Shown here piece by piece: positions 26,787 through 35,741 of a DNA stretch of 64,000 bases. The stretch spans positions 1 to 64,000 of the forward strand of contig CAIMKZ010000048.1 of the NCBI GenBank assembly GCA_903842065.1, given 5' to 3'. Numbering within the stretch: position 1 is the stretch's first letter; every line of letters starts with the position of its first letter. A program made the translations under genes and the position numbers. The stretch comes from an uncultured Acidobacteriaceae bacterium. GTDB taxonomy: Bacteria > Acidobacteriota > Terriglobia > Terriglobales > Acidobacteriaceae. Under the pieces are notes generated by a model that did no database searches, was not told the origin of the DNA, and was given only the letters and a program-made list of their open reading frames with translations.

Positions 26787-28793
26787 ATGAGCACAAAATC
26801 AGACCAATCCGCCCTCGATCAGCTTTCAATCAACACGCTGCGCCTGCTTGCCGCCGATACGGTGGAGAAGGCGAAGAGCGGACATCCGGGAGCGCCGCTG
26901 GGTTGCGCGCCGATCTCGTATCTGCTGTACCGGAAGCTGATGAAGCACAATCCGGCGAACGCGAAGTGGGCGGATCGCGACAGGTTTGTGCTGTCGAACG
27001 GGCACGCTTCGTCGCTGCTGTATGCGTCGCTGCATCTGGCGGGGTATGCGGTTTCGATGGACGACCTGAAGAGCTTCAGACAGTGGGAGTCGAAGACGCC
27101 GGGGCATCCCGAGTCGGTGGATACCGAGGGCGTTGAGGTGACGACGGGTCCGCTAGGCCAGGGATTTGCGATGGCCGTGGGGCTGGCGATGGCGGAGAAG
27201 CATCTGGCGGCGGTGTACAACCGACCGGGCTTCGACGTGGTGAATCACTCGACGTATGTTCTGTGCGGCGACGGCGATTTGATGGAGGGCGTGAGCCACG
27301 AGGCGGCGGCGCTGGCCGGAACGCTGGGGCTAGGCAAGCTGATTGTGCTGTACGACGACAATTTGATTTCGCTGGACGGGCCGACCTCGCTGAGCTTTAC
27401 GGAAGACGTGGAGAAGCGGTTTGAAGCTTACCACTGGCACGTGCAGCAGGTTGCGGACGGCAACGACCTGAAGTCTCTTGAGGAAGCGATTGAAGAGGCG
27501 AAGTCGGAGACGGCGCGGCCGTCACTGATTGCGGTGCGTACGGTGATTGGATACGGCAGCCCGAAGGCGGGAACGAGCAAGGTACACGGCGAGCCGCTGG
27601 GCGCGGAGGCGTTGAAGGCGACGAAGAAGTTCTTCGGCTTCCCGGAGGAAGAGAGCTTTAACGTGTCGGGCGAGGCGTTTGCGAACTGGCGCGTGGCTGC
27701 TGAGCGCGGCGCGAAGGCCGAAGGGGATTGGAAGAGCCGGTTTGCAAGCTATCGGGCCGAGCATCCGGAGCTGGCCGCGGAGTTTGAGCGGACGCAGAGG
27801 GGCGAGCTGAAGGCGGGATGGGAGAAGTCGATTCCGGCGTTTGCGGCGGAGAAGCCGGCGGCGACACGCAATGCGGGCGGCGTGATTCTGAACGCGATTG
27901 CGGAGGTTGTGCCGGAGCTGTTTGGCGGCGCGGCGGATCTGACGGCATCGACCAAGACGATCTTCAAACCGGGCGCGAACTTCCACGAGAACTCACTGGG
28001 GAGGAATGTGTTTTTTGGCGTGCGCGAGTTCGGGATGGCAGCGGCGGTGAATGGAATTGCGGCGCACGGCGGGCTGATTCCGTTTGGCTCGACGTTCTTC
28101 TGCTTTGCCGACTATATGAAGCCGGCGATGCGGCTGGCGTCGCTGATGAAGACGCATGCGCTGTTTATCTTTACGCACGACTCGATTGGGTTGGGCGAGG
28201 ACGGGCCGACGCATCAGCCGATTGAGCAGTTGACGATGCTGCGGTCGCTACCGGGGATGACGGACTTCCGCCCGGCGGATGCGAATGAGACGGCGGCGGT
28301 TTGGCAGTTGGCGCTGGAGCGCAAGGGACCGAGCTTTATGGCGCTGAGCCGGCAGGATCTGCCGGTGATCGACGCGGCTAAGGTGGATGTGGCGGCGGGT
28401 GTGCGGCGCGGAGCCTACGTTGTTGAAGATGCGAAGGACGCACAGGTGATTCTGATCGCGACGGGGTCGGAGTTGTGGACGGCGATCGAAGGCGCGAAGA
28501 AGCTTGCCCGCGAAGGCATTGCAGTGCGCGTTGTGAGTATGCCGAGCTGCGCGATCTTTGACGAGCAGACGGCGGAGTATAAAGCCAGCGTGCTGCCGGC
28601 GGGAGTGGCGAAGGTATCGGTTGAGGCCGGTTCGACGATGGGCTGGTGGAAGTATGTTGGCTCAAACGGAGCGGTGATCGGCATGGATCGCTTTGGAGCT
28701 TCTGCTCCGCTGTCGGTTTTGAACGAGAAGTTCGGGTTCACTGGTGACAACGTTGCTGCGGTGGCGAAGAAACTGTTGGCGGGAGGCAGGTAG
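26787..28793 (+). CDS. tkt: Transketolase
   Basis: I start at [39 protein letters not shown] (26787), giving 668 residues; an upstream in-frame ATG would add 20 residues. Landmarks are the thiamine diphosphate region [38 protein letters not shown], the pyrimidine-domain [23 protein letters not shown], and [19 protein letters not shown]. It transfers two-carbon units in the pentose phosphate pathway. rpiB begins on the very next base after its stop, so the two form a pentose operon. Confidence 0.97.
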   Translation: MSTKSDQSALDQLSINTLRLLAADTVEKAKSGHPGAPLGCAPISYLLYRKLMKHNPANAKWADRDRFVLSNGHASSLLYASLHLAGYAVSMDDLKSFRQWESKTPGHPESVDTEGVEVTTGPLGQGFAMAVGLAMAEKHLAAVYNRPGFDVVNHSTYVLCGDGDLMEGVSHEAAALAGTLGLGKLIVLYDDNLISLDGPTSLSFTEDVEKRFEAYHWHVQQVADGNDLKSLEEAIEEAKSETARPSLIAVRTVIGYGSPKAGTSKVHGEPLGAEALKATKKFFGFPEEESFNVSGEAFANWRVAAERGAKAEGDWKSRFASYRAEHPELAAEFERTQRGELKAGWEKSIPAFAAEKPAATRNAGGVILNAIAEVVPELFGGAADLTASTKTIFKPGANFHENSLGRNVFFGVREFGMAAAVNGIAAHGGLIPFGSTFFCFADYMKPAMRLASLMKTHALFIFTHDSIGLGEDGPTHQPIEQLTMLRSLPGMTDFRPADANETAAVWQLALERKGPSFMALSRQDLPVIDAAKVDVAAGVRRGAYVVEDAKDAQVILIATGSELWTAIEGAKKLAREGIAVRVVSMPSCAIFDEQTAEYKASVLPAGVAKVSVEAGSTMGWWKYVGSNGAVIGMDRFGASAPLSVLNEKFGFTGDNVAAVAKKLLAGGR

Positions 28794-29255
28794 ATGAAGC
28801 TGGTCATCGGTTCGGATCACGCCGGATTTCCGCTGAAGGAGCAGGTGCGCGCCATGCTTACCGCAGAGGGTCACGAGGTTGTGGACCTGGGCGCGTACAA
28901 CGCAGAGGCGTCGGACTACCCGGACTACGCCGAGAAGGTGGCGCTGGCCATCAAGCGTGGCGATGCGCCTCGGGGAATTCTGATCTGCGGGTCGGGCGTG
29001 GGCGTTTGCGTGGCGGCGAACAAGATTCCAGGGATACGGGCGGGCATGTGCCACGATACGTACTCGGCGCACCAGGGCGTGGAACACGACGACATGAACG
29101 TGCTGGTGATGGGGGCGCGGATCATTGGGCCCGAATTGGCGTTTGAGTGCGCGCGGGCTTTTGTGGGCGCGAAGTTTGAGATTGAGGGCGAACGGTTTGT
29201 GCGCCGGTTCAATAAGGTGCTGGCGATTGAGAAGAAGTACATGCGCGCGGAGTAG
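28794..29255 (+). CDS. rpiB: Ribose-5-phosphate isomerase B
   Basis: A 153-residue RpiB: KLVIGSDHAGFPLKEQVRAMLTAEGHEVVDLG at the N-terminus, the catalytic Cys in GILICGSGVGVCVAANKIPGIRAG, and HDDMNVLVMGARIIGPELA. It interconverts ribose-5-phosphate and ribulose-5-phosphate. The ATG directly follows the tkt TAG with no gap. The usual RpiA is not in this window. Confidence 0.96.
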   Translation: MKLVIGSDHAGFPLKEQVRAMLTAEGHEVVDLGAYNAEASDYPDYAEKVALAIKRGDAPRGILICGSGVGVCVAANKIPGIRAGMCHDTYSAHQGVEHDDMNVLVMGARIIGPELAFECARAFVGAKFEIEGERFVRRFNKVLAIEKKYMRAE

Positions 29256-29291
29256 GTGGCGCTTGCTGGTGGTTGGTTGAGGGTCGTGGTC

Positions 29292-29330
29292 TCCCAGGTG
29301 CCCAAAGGCGAGGCACCTGGGGCACCCATG
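29292..29330 (+). repeat. REP-like palindromic element, copy 3
   Basis: Stem CCAGGTGCC / GGCACCTGG around CAAAGGCGA, then GGGCACCCATGG. It is preceded by a GGTTGGTTGAG flank. Confidence 0.85.
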
Positions 29331-29397
29331 GTTCGCAGGGGAACCAACATTCCAGAGACCTGTGCCACCTGCCCGGTGGCTGGTTGAGGGCGGATCT

Positions 29398-29432
29398 TTC
29401 CCGCCCAAGCAGAGCTTGGACGGGGCATCCAT
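29398..29432 (+). repeat. REP-like palindromic element, copy 4 (divergent stem)
   Basis: The stem is replaced by CCCGCCCAAGC / GCTTGGACGGG, but the tail GGGCATCCATGG and the GGCTGGTTGAG flank are kept. Confidence 0.65.
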
Positions 29433-29513
29433 GGTCTAGTGGTGGGTTTGCTTCCCGTAGTCCTCACTGTTGGCGGCGTCCAATGATAATCTGATTCACA
29501 TCTGGAGGCGGGG

Positions 29514-30155
29514 TTGTTTCAGGCGGGAATATCCCCGAGAGAAACTGTGTCCGGCAAGCTGGAGATGATAGTCGGCCCGATGCGCTCGAACAAGACTGCG
29601 GAGCTGCTGCGGAGGATCGAGACGCGGAGGGAGTACGCCAACCAGTACGTGCTGCTGCTGAAGCCGAGCGCGGACACCAAGGCCGCTGCGGGCTGGGTGG
29701 AGAGCCGCAATCGCAAGGGCACTGGCAAGATGCCTGCGGTTGAGTTTCCATCGAGCGATCCGTGGTCGGCGCTACCCATTCTGAGAGATACAGAACAGCA
29801 GATCGGCAAGCGCGTGGAGTGCGTGGCGATCGACGAGGGGCAGTTTGTGAAGGACTTGTTCCTGTTCACGAAGCGGCTGCTCGACGAGGGGCACGACGTG
29901 ATGGTGTCGGGGCTGGAGCTGGACTTTCGCGGGATGCCATTCGGCGAGATGCTGAACCTGGGCTGGCTGGTGCGGACGTACGCGGGCAACATCACCGAGC
30001 TGGTGGCGTATTGCGCATGCGGTGCGAAGGCGCTGTATCCGCAGCGACTGGTGGACGGCAAGCCCGCGCCGTGGGACAGCCCGATTATCGCGGCGGGGGA
30101 TTTCTACGAGCCGCGATGCGAGGCGCACTTTGTGCTGCCGGGAAGACCGCATTGA
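29514..30155 (+). CDS. tdk: Thymidine kinase (type II)
   Basis: A 213-residue protein with P-loop GPMRSNKT (residues 21-28), the Walker-B-like lid DEGQF (107-111), and a C-terminal zinc-type CAC pair (YCACGAK) with a later Cys. These mark type II thymidine kinase, the salvage enzyme that makes dTMP. I keep the TTG start because GGAGG lies five bases upstream; ATG at 29565 is the alternative but would remove part of the first strand. It is preceded by REP copies 3 and 4. Confidence 0.9.
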   Translation: MFQAGISPRETVSGKLEMIVGPMRSNKTAELLRRIETRREYANQYVLLLKPSADTKAAAGWVESRNRKGTGKMPAVEFPSSDPWSALPILRDTEQQIGKRVECVAIDEGQFVKDLFLFTKRLLDEGHDVMVSGLELDFRGMPFGEMLNLGWLVRTYAGNITELVAYCACGAKALYPQRLVDGKPAPWDSPIIAAGDFYEPRCEAHFVLPGRPH

Positions 30156-30184
30156 GTGGGCGGGTGGCTGGTTGAATTTTGTGG

Positions 30185-30223
30185 TTTCCCGGGTGCCAAA
30201 TGCGAGGCACCCGGGGCACCCAG
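30185..30223 (+). repeat. REP-like palindromic element, copy 5
   Basis: Perfect stem CCCGGGTGCC / GGCACCCGGG around AAATGCGA, then GGCACCCAG and the TGGTTGGTTGAG flank. Confidence 0.85.
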
Positions 30224-30264
30224 TTTCGTGGTTGGTTGAGAACTGGTCGATTGAGTTTTGTGGC

Positions 30265-30300
30265 TTCCCAGGTCTCAAAATCGAGACCTGGGGCACCCAA
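30265..30300 (+). repeat. REP-like palindromic element, copy 6
   Basis: Perfect stem CCAGGTCTC / GAGACCTGG around AAAATC, with tail GGGCACCCA. It lies 40 bases after copy 5 in the same orientation. Confidence 0.87.
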
Positions 30301-30360
30301 ATTCATAGGCATGCTTACAAAATCACGCGGTCACGGTAACAGGCGGAGATTTCCCGTCTG

Positions 30361-30939
30361 CTATTTGAAGCGGAATACGAGTCCCGTTCCGAACTTAACG
30401 CTGTTCTGCACGTTGGTGGTGGAGTTGGGGACTTGCGAGCGGAGCCAGTCAACCTCAAATGCTCGCACGGCGATGTGCGGGGAGATATCGACGTTCATGC
30501 CTCCGCCGGCCTGCGCGGCCAGGCTGCTTGCATTGCCCAGCGCTCCTCCTGTTGCGGGAAAGATGCTGTGGAAGCCGAAGGCCTCTCCGCCGAGTAGTTG
30601 GCCGAAGAGGGCGTACTTACGTCCGGGCTGACGCCAGGTGTAGCGCGCGCCGAAGGTGGCTGTCACGAGGCTGAGCGGAATACCGGAGGAGTGCATGTTG
30701 CCGGTGTGGAGGCCGGTGATGTCGGCCACGACGCCCCAGTTGCGGTAAAACTGTCCGTGCACCTGAACGCTGCCGCCCTGCATCCAGAAGGACTGTTTTG
30801 TGATGGCGTCTGCGAGCGTGGCGTCGTAGGTGAAGGACAGTTCGAGATTTCTCTCGGGCACGGCCGGTTTTGGTTTCTGTGCTGTTGCCGCCGCTGCGAT
30901 CGCTCCCAGAAGGAGCATGGTGCTGATAGCTCTGCGCAT
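30361..30939 (-). CDS. Outer-membrane beta-barrel protein
   Basis: A 192-residue protein with a signal peptide (MRRAISTMLLLGAIAAAATA, cleavage near residue 20). Alternating beta strands follow: LELSFTYDATLA, WGVVADITGLHTG, SLVTATFGARYTW, KYALFGQLLGGEAFGFH, GGGMNVDISPHIAVRAFEVDWLRSQ. The C-terminus is FGTGLVFRFK, typical of OmpA/OmpX-type small barrels in this phylum. AAGGAG precedes the start. It lies 18 bases after the large secreted beta-helix gene on the same strand, so the two are probably cotranscribed. Function unknown. Confidence 0.75.
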   Translation of the reverse strand: MRRAISTMLLLGAIAAAATAQKPKPAVPERNLELSFTYDATLADAITKQSFWMQGGSVQVHGQFYRNWGVVADITGLHTGNMHSSGIPLSLVTATFGARYTWRQPGRKYALFGQLLGGEAFGFHSIFPATGGALGNASSLAAQAGGGMNVDISPHIAVRAFEVDWLRSQVPNSTTNVQNSVKFGTGLVFRFK

Positions 30940-30957
30940 CGCGTGTCTCCTTTCAGG

Positions 30958-33900
30958 TTATTGAACGTTGAGCGTGACGGAGGCGGAGTGCTGAAGTCCG
31001 CTGGAGGCCGCGGTCACGGTAATGGTGTAGTCTTGCGGCTTCTGCGAGAAGAATCCGTTGATGCCGGTCCCGCCGCATCCGGTGATGAGCGAGGCCGCCG
31101 CACCGCCGGCTAGCAGGATCAGCATCCAGAGCAGGGCCCGGGCGCGCTTTCGCATTCGGTGCAGACCAAACCAGCCAAGCAAGGCAAGAGCAAGAGAGCC
31201 GAGTCCGCGCGCGGGAGCGAGCATGCCGGAGGCGGGAGCGGTTTGTATGGTCATGGTGATGGTTTGCGCGCTGCCGCCGCTGGAAATCGTGCCTGGCGAG
31301 AAGATGATTGAGGAGCCGCCCGGGGCACCGCTAAAGGAGAAGCCGACCGTGCCGGCGTAGCTGCCGTAGAGCGGGGCCAGCAGGAACTGGAAGGTTGTGG
31401 AGCCGCCCGGAATCACGCTATGGCCTGTCGAGCCGGAGTTGGTAAATGTGAAGTCGAGCGGGGAGACAACTACGGAAACCGGTGCAGAGGTGCTGGTGTT
31501 GAAGTTGCTGTCGCCGTTATAAACGGCGGTGATGCTATGCATGGCGCCGGGCGCGAGCGTGCTGGTTGTATAAGTTGCGGTGGAGCCGCTCAGCGTTGTG
31601 GTTCCCAACAAGGTTGCGCCGTCGTAAAAAGCGACGGAGCCGGTGGGCGTGCCGGTGAACTGCGGTGAGACGGTTGCGGTGAAGGTGACGCTCTGGCCGG
31701 GAATGACGGGGTTGCTGCTGGCAATAAGCGTGGTGGTTGTGGCGGCTTTGCTCACGACGACGGCGGGGGCCGAGGTTTTGGCGCTTGTGAGGAAGTTGGT
31801 GTCGCCGGAGTATTGGCAGGCGTAGTTATGCGTGCCGACGGCGGGCAGGCTTACCGTGTAGGCGGCGGCTGCGCTGGAGACGGCGCCAGCAGGAGAGAGC
31901 GTTGCGGCTCCGTCATAGAAGGCGACGGTTCCGCCCGGCACGGTGCCGAGTACCGAGGCTGGGGAGATGGCGGCGTTGACGGTGACCGGCTGGCCGTAGA
32001 CGAGAGCGGTTGCGGTGGGTGTAACGGCGAGGCTGGTAGCGGCCTTGGTATTGGTGAGCGAGAAGCTGGCGGGAGCGGCGACTCCGGAAACAGTGGCGGT
32101 GACCGCGTAGGCGGTTGCGTTGGCGATGCCGTTGGCCGTGGCTGAGACGCTGGCTGTGCCGTTATTGGCGGTGGTTGCGGGGGAGCCAGTGAGCGTGGCC
32201 GTGGTGCCGGAGGCCGGGGCGTTATATGTGACCGAGACGCCGGAGACGGGGTTGCCGTAGGCGTCAGAGACGGTGACTACGAGCGGGTTGGCGAAGGCCG
32301 TGCCGATGGCGGCGCTCTGCGCGGAGCCTGAGTTGACGGTGACCGAGTTGACGGCCGCTGCGGTTACAGCTTCAGTGGCTACGGCAGGCGTAACGGCGGT
32401 GAGCGAAGCGGTGTAAGTGTAGGTGCCTGCGACGGTGAGCTGCGCGGCGGAGAGGTTGAAGGTGGCGATGCCTCCGACGGCCGCTGCGGTGTAGGTCCGC
32501 GAGTAGCTTCCGGGGCCGGTAACCGTGAGGGTGATGGTGTCAGTAGCCGAGGCGACCAGGGTGCCGGTTGCATCTTCTTCCTGCACCTTTACGGATGGGC
32601 CCGCGTTTCCGCCGGCAACGATGGGAGTGGGCGGCGGAGAGAGGAAGGCGAGCTGGGAGACCACAACGGCCGAGATGATCTTGAAGGGGGAGCTGGTAAC
32701 GGAGAGGGTGATGGGAGTGACTGCACCGGGGGGCGTGACGGTGACGCTAGTGGAGAGTGTGTTGCCGGTGCCGACGGTGTCAACGGCGAGGCTGCTGTAT
32801 GTGGCCAGGCCTCCGGCGGAGGTTGCAGTGAGGTTGGCCGGGGTGACGATTGCGCCGGTTCCGCTGAAGACCAGAGTGATGGGGATGCCGTTGACGCCGG
32901 CGATGTTGTTGGGTCCGGGCAGGTTGGGATTGGTCTCAAGCAGCCGGACGGTGGGCGCGGGCGAGATGTTCTGATTGACGATGGTGTCGGTGGGCTGCTG
33001 TACGAACTCAAGGCCGGTGTAGCCGGTCTGTACCGCGCCGAGGTCGAGGAAGGTGCCGGAGAGGCGGGGGAATCCGCGCTCGTCGGTAGTGAGGCCCCAG
33101 GGGAGCGTGGTGGGGTCTCCGGCTTCGATGGCGGGGCTGCCGGTCATGGGCAGCATGGTTTTGATGGTGGCGCCGGGGCCGTTGAGGGCCAGCGGGGCCA
33201 ACTGCGGATCGCCGCTGGTGATGGAGACGGTGTCGATGGAGTTGTAGACGGACCCCGCGGCACAGTTGACGCAGTCTGCCGAACCGTTGTTGGTGTTGCC
33301 GGCGACGATGCTGTTTGCGATGAGGTTGTAGTTGGGTCCGATATCGCCTAAACCCACAATGCGGCTGTCGATTCCGCCGCCGTCACCGCCGGTGTCGTTG
33401 AACGCGGTGTTGGCGGAGATGGTGCTATCGACGACGGAGAGCGAAGAGGAGCTGTAGACCCCCGCGCCGTTGCTGGCGGAGTTTCCGGACACGGTGCTGT
33501 TGGTCATGGTCACTGCGCCGAGTCCGTCGATGAAGATGCCACCGCCGAGCGCCGTGTCGGGCACGCTGTTGCCGGAGACGGTGGAGTTGCTCATGATGAG
33601 AGCGCCGTTGTTGTAGATTCCTCCTCCGAAGCCGTAAAAGCCGCCAAAGCCGTTGGAGCCGCCGTTGCTGTTTCCGCTGACGGTGACGTGGTCGAGCATC
33701 ATGGGAGCGAGAACGTAGGGGAAGACGGACTCGTTTAAGTCGTTGAGGATGCCTCCGCCGGCTGCGTAGCGGGAGAGGTCGTAGGAATTGTTGTTGGAGA
33801 CGGCGGAGTTGGAGACGGTGAGGTTGCCGTTGTTGTAGATGCCACCGCCTCCGGCGCTGGTGGTGTGAGCGGGAAAGTGCGAAGCGCCTGAGACGAAGCC

Positions 33901-35424
33901 ATTGGCGATGGTGAGGCCGGAGAGGTTGACAGTGTTTCCGACATCCAGGGCGAAGATGGGGCCGAAGGTGTTTGCGCCGGAGATGGTGAGCGCGTCTTTG
34001 CCCGGGCCGGCGATATCAACGGTAGTGGTTGCGCCAAGATCAGGCAGTGTGGCGGTGAGGGTGATGGTATTCGAACCGCTGGAGGGGAAGACGGCGGACT
34101 TGAAGACGACGTCGCCGCTGCCGTAGCTGTTGGCTGCGTTGATGGCGTCGGCGAGCGAGCAGGAGGCGCCGGAACCGCTGAGGCAGTCTGGAATGGCGTC
34201 AGTGCCGCCGCTGGTGTTGGTAACCGTAAGGTAGTGGGTCTGGACAGCGCCGAGATCGATTTTGCCGCTGCCGCAGCCGGATGTGGAGAGCAGGAAGCCG
34301 CGCTGGTCTTTCGACAGCGGGTTGCTGAACTGGTCGAGAGCCGCAACACCCAGTCCGCCACAGAGGGCGGTGCTGGCGGGCAGGGGCATGATGGTGGGCA
34401 GGTAGCCGCCGTTCCACTGGAGCGAGCCGAGGGCCGGGGGCGTACCTCCGATGAGGTTGTTCGAGGTCTGCGCGCCGCACTGGTCGCATTCGCTGGAGTT
34501 GGCGATGCCTGCTGCCGTGTTTCCGCTGACGATGCTGTTGAAGATGGCGACCGGGAAAGGAGAGCCAAAGGGATTGATCTCGATGCCGCTTCCGACGGTG
34601 CCGGCGGAGTTGCCTGAGATTGTGCTGTTAGTGACCGTGAGCGTGGTAAGAGGGGCGCCCAGCATATAGATGCCGCCGCCAGTCGCGCCCGCCGAGTTGC
34701 CGGTGATGGTGGAGTTAATGATGGTGGTGGGCTCGTCGAAACTCTGGATGCCGCCGCCCTGGTTGATAGCCGGAGAGGTGGAGCTGTTGAAGCTGGTGTT
34801 GCCGGAGATGGTGGAATCAACGATTGTGAGCGATCCGAAGCTGCCGTAGATGCCGCCGCCGCCGTAAGAATAGTTGTTAACGATGTTGCAATTGGAGACG
34901 GTCAGGTAGGTGCTGCCCATCTGTATTCCGCCGCCATAGTCGGAGTTTCCGCTGGTGATGGTGAGGCCTGAGATGCTGACCGTGGCACCCGCAGTACTGA
35001 TATAGAAGACCGAGCCGGGCCAGCCTCCCAGGACGTTGTTTTGCATCGAGACCGTGACCAGGTAGGCGCCCGGTCCCTGTATGGTCACGCCCGCAGTAAT
35101 GGTGAGCGTGTCCCGGAGTTGGATGATTCCAACCAGGTTGGGCTGAAATGTGATGGTGTCGGGATTGAGGAAGGCGTTAGCCTCCCCGACAGCTTCGCGG
35201 AGGGTGCAGCGCTGGAGGCCCGCGCAGGAGTCTCCGGGCATGGCAACGTCAGAGAGCGTGGTAACGACATAGGTTTGGCCAGGGAATGCATGAGCCGCAA
35301 TCGCAAGTGAAAGCAAGAGCAGTAATACCGATGCGCCCCGGAGCAGGCGAATGATGCGGGAATCGGTTTGAAGGCGGACTATTGACCGGAATGAGGCGTA
35401 AGCGGAAAAGACGGACTCGAGCAT
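30958..35424 (-). CDS. Large secreted beta-helix and Ig-like repeat protein with CSLREA-type motifs
   Basis: The ATG at 35424 (MLESVFSAYASFRSI), with AAGGGG upstream, gives 1488 residues and a late signal segment (LLRGASVLLLLLSLAIAAHAFPG). Residues about 55-385 and 400-780 are two right-handed beta-helix blocks full of GGGIYNNGNLTVSNS-type rungs. Each is opened by a CSLREA-like motif (CTLREAVGEANA, CSLADAINAANS) and closed by a choice-of-anchor-like DERGF-LGAVQT end. Residues about 790-1370 are Ig-like repeats (VTVTPPGAVTPITLS; SVTFTATVSPQFTGTPTGSVAFYDGATLLG). Two hydrophobic helices split by RMRKRARAL follow, then LITGCGG and a final beta strand pair. It is probably a surface or adhesion protein; ligand unknown. 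Confidence 0.85.
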   Translation of the reverse strand: MLESVFSAYASFRSIVRLQTDSRIIRLLRGASVLLLLLSLAIAAHAFPGQTYVVTTLSDVAMPGDSCAGLQRCTLREAVGEANAFLNPDTITFQPNLVGIIQLRDTLTITAGVTIQGPGAYLVTVSMQNNVLGGWPGSVFYISTAGATVSISGLTITSGNSDYGGGIQMGSTYLTVSNCNIVNNYSYGGGGIYGSFGSLTIVDSTISGNTSFNSSTSPAINQGGGIQSFDEPTTIINSTITGNSAGATGGGIYMLGAPLTTLTVTNSTISGNSAGTVGSGIEINPFGSPFPVAIFNSIVSGNTAAGIANSSECDQCGAQTSNNLIGGTPPALGSLQWNGGYLPTIMPLPASTALCGGLGVAALDQFSNPLSKDQRGFLLSTSGCGSGKIDLGAVQTHYLTVTNTSGGTDAIPDCLSGSGASCSLADAINAANSYGSGDVVFKSAVFPSSGSNTITLTATLPDLGATTTVDIAGPGKDALTISGANTFGPIFALDVGNTVNLSGLTIANGFVSGASHFPAHTTSAGGGGIYNNGNLTVSNSAVSNNNSYDLSRYAAGGGILNDLNESVFPYVLAPMMLDHVTVSGNSNGGSNGFGGFYGFGGGIYNNGALIMSNSTVSGNSVPDTALGGGIFIDGLGAVTMTNSTVSGNSASNGAGVYSSSSLSVVDSTISANTAFNDTGGDGGGIDSRIVGLGDIGPNYNLIANSIVAGNTNNGSADCVNCAAGSVYNSIDTVSITSGDPQLAPLALNGPGATIKTMLPMTGSPAIEAGDPTTLPWGLTTDERGFPRLSGTFLDLGAVQTGYTGLEFVQQPTDTIVNQNISPAPTVRLLETNPNLPGPNNIAGVNGIPITLVFSGTGAIVTPANLTATSAGGLATYSSLAVDTVGTGNTLSTSVTVTPPGAVTPITLSVTSSPFKIISAVVVSQLAFLSPPPTPIVAGGNAGPSVKVQEEDATGTLVASATDTITLTVTGPGSYSRTYTAAAVGGIATFNLSAAQLTVAGTYTYTASLTAVTPAVATEAVTAAAVNSVTVNSGSAQSAAIGTAFANPLVVTVSDAYGNPVSGVSVTYNAPASGTTATLTGSPATTANNGTASVSATANGIANATAYAVTATVSGVAAPASFSLTNTKAATSLAVTPTATALVYGQPVTVNAAISPASVLGTVPGGTVAFYDGAATLSPAGAVSSAAAAYTVSLPAVGTHNYACQYSGDTNFLTSAKTSAPAVVVSKAATTTTLIASSNPVIPGQSVTFTATVSPQFTGTPTGSVAFYDGATLLGTTTLSGSTATYTTSTLAPGAMHSITAVYNGDSNFNTSTSAPVSVVVSPLDFTFTNSGSTGHSVIPGGSTTFQFLLAPLYGSYAGTVGFSFSGAPGGSSIIFSPGTISSGGSAQTITMTIQTAPASGMLAPARGLGSLALALLGWFGLHRMRKRARALLWMLILLAGGAAASLITGCGGTGINGFFSQKPQDYTITVTAASSGLQHSASVTLNVQ

Positions 35425-35741
35425 GCACAACCCCTTGCCGCAAATCAACACGAACGATCGGGAGGAGTTCGAAGCGCATGGTCACGAAAACAGACTTCAT
35501 CCCCGCTGTGATAGTGGCTGAACTACAGCAGATGTCCGTGAAGAAAAAAGCGTGATATCGAAACTGTAACGGAGTTATGCGGAGGCGTGTCAAGATATTC
35601 GCTCGATTGGAGGCCGGTCGCGCACTTAACAGCCTACCTCGGCGAAAAACAGAACCAGAACCGCCTCGCTACAATAGAGCGAAGCATTTCTGAGTGGATG
35701 CCGGGCCTGCCGGGCGAACTTTGGGGACAGAGTGAGGGTGC
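35425..35741. other. 317-base divergent promoter region between the beta-helix gene and the MFS gene
   Basis: CGCTACAAT at 35667-35675 offers a -10 (TACAAT) toward the MFS gene; the same nonamer occurs before tkt. No -35 is obvious. The beta-helix promoter on the other strand is not identifiable. No open frame is credible. Confidence 0.4.

Noticed and set aside
29772..30312. Minus-strand frames beginning MPQVSILRPG or MPMNLGAPG.
   Set aside because: They are translations of REP-like elements, not genes; the same words recur wherever a copy occurs.
33735..34820. A 361-codon minus-strand frame inside the beta-helix gene.
   Set aside because: It is the same strand shifted by frame, with a Ser/Pro/Ala-only product. 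The beta-helix frame has clear domain structure.
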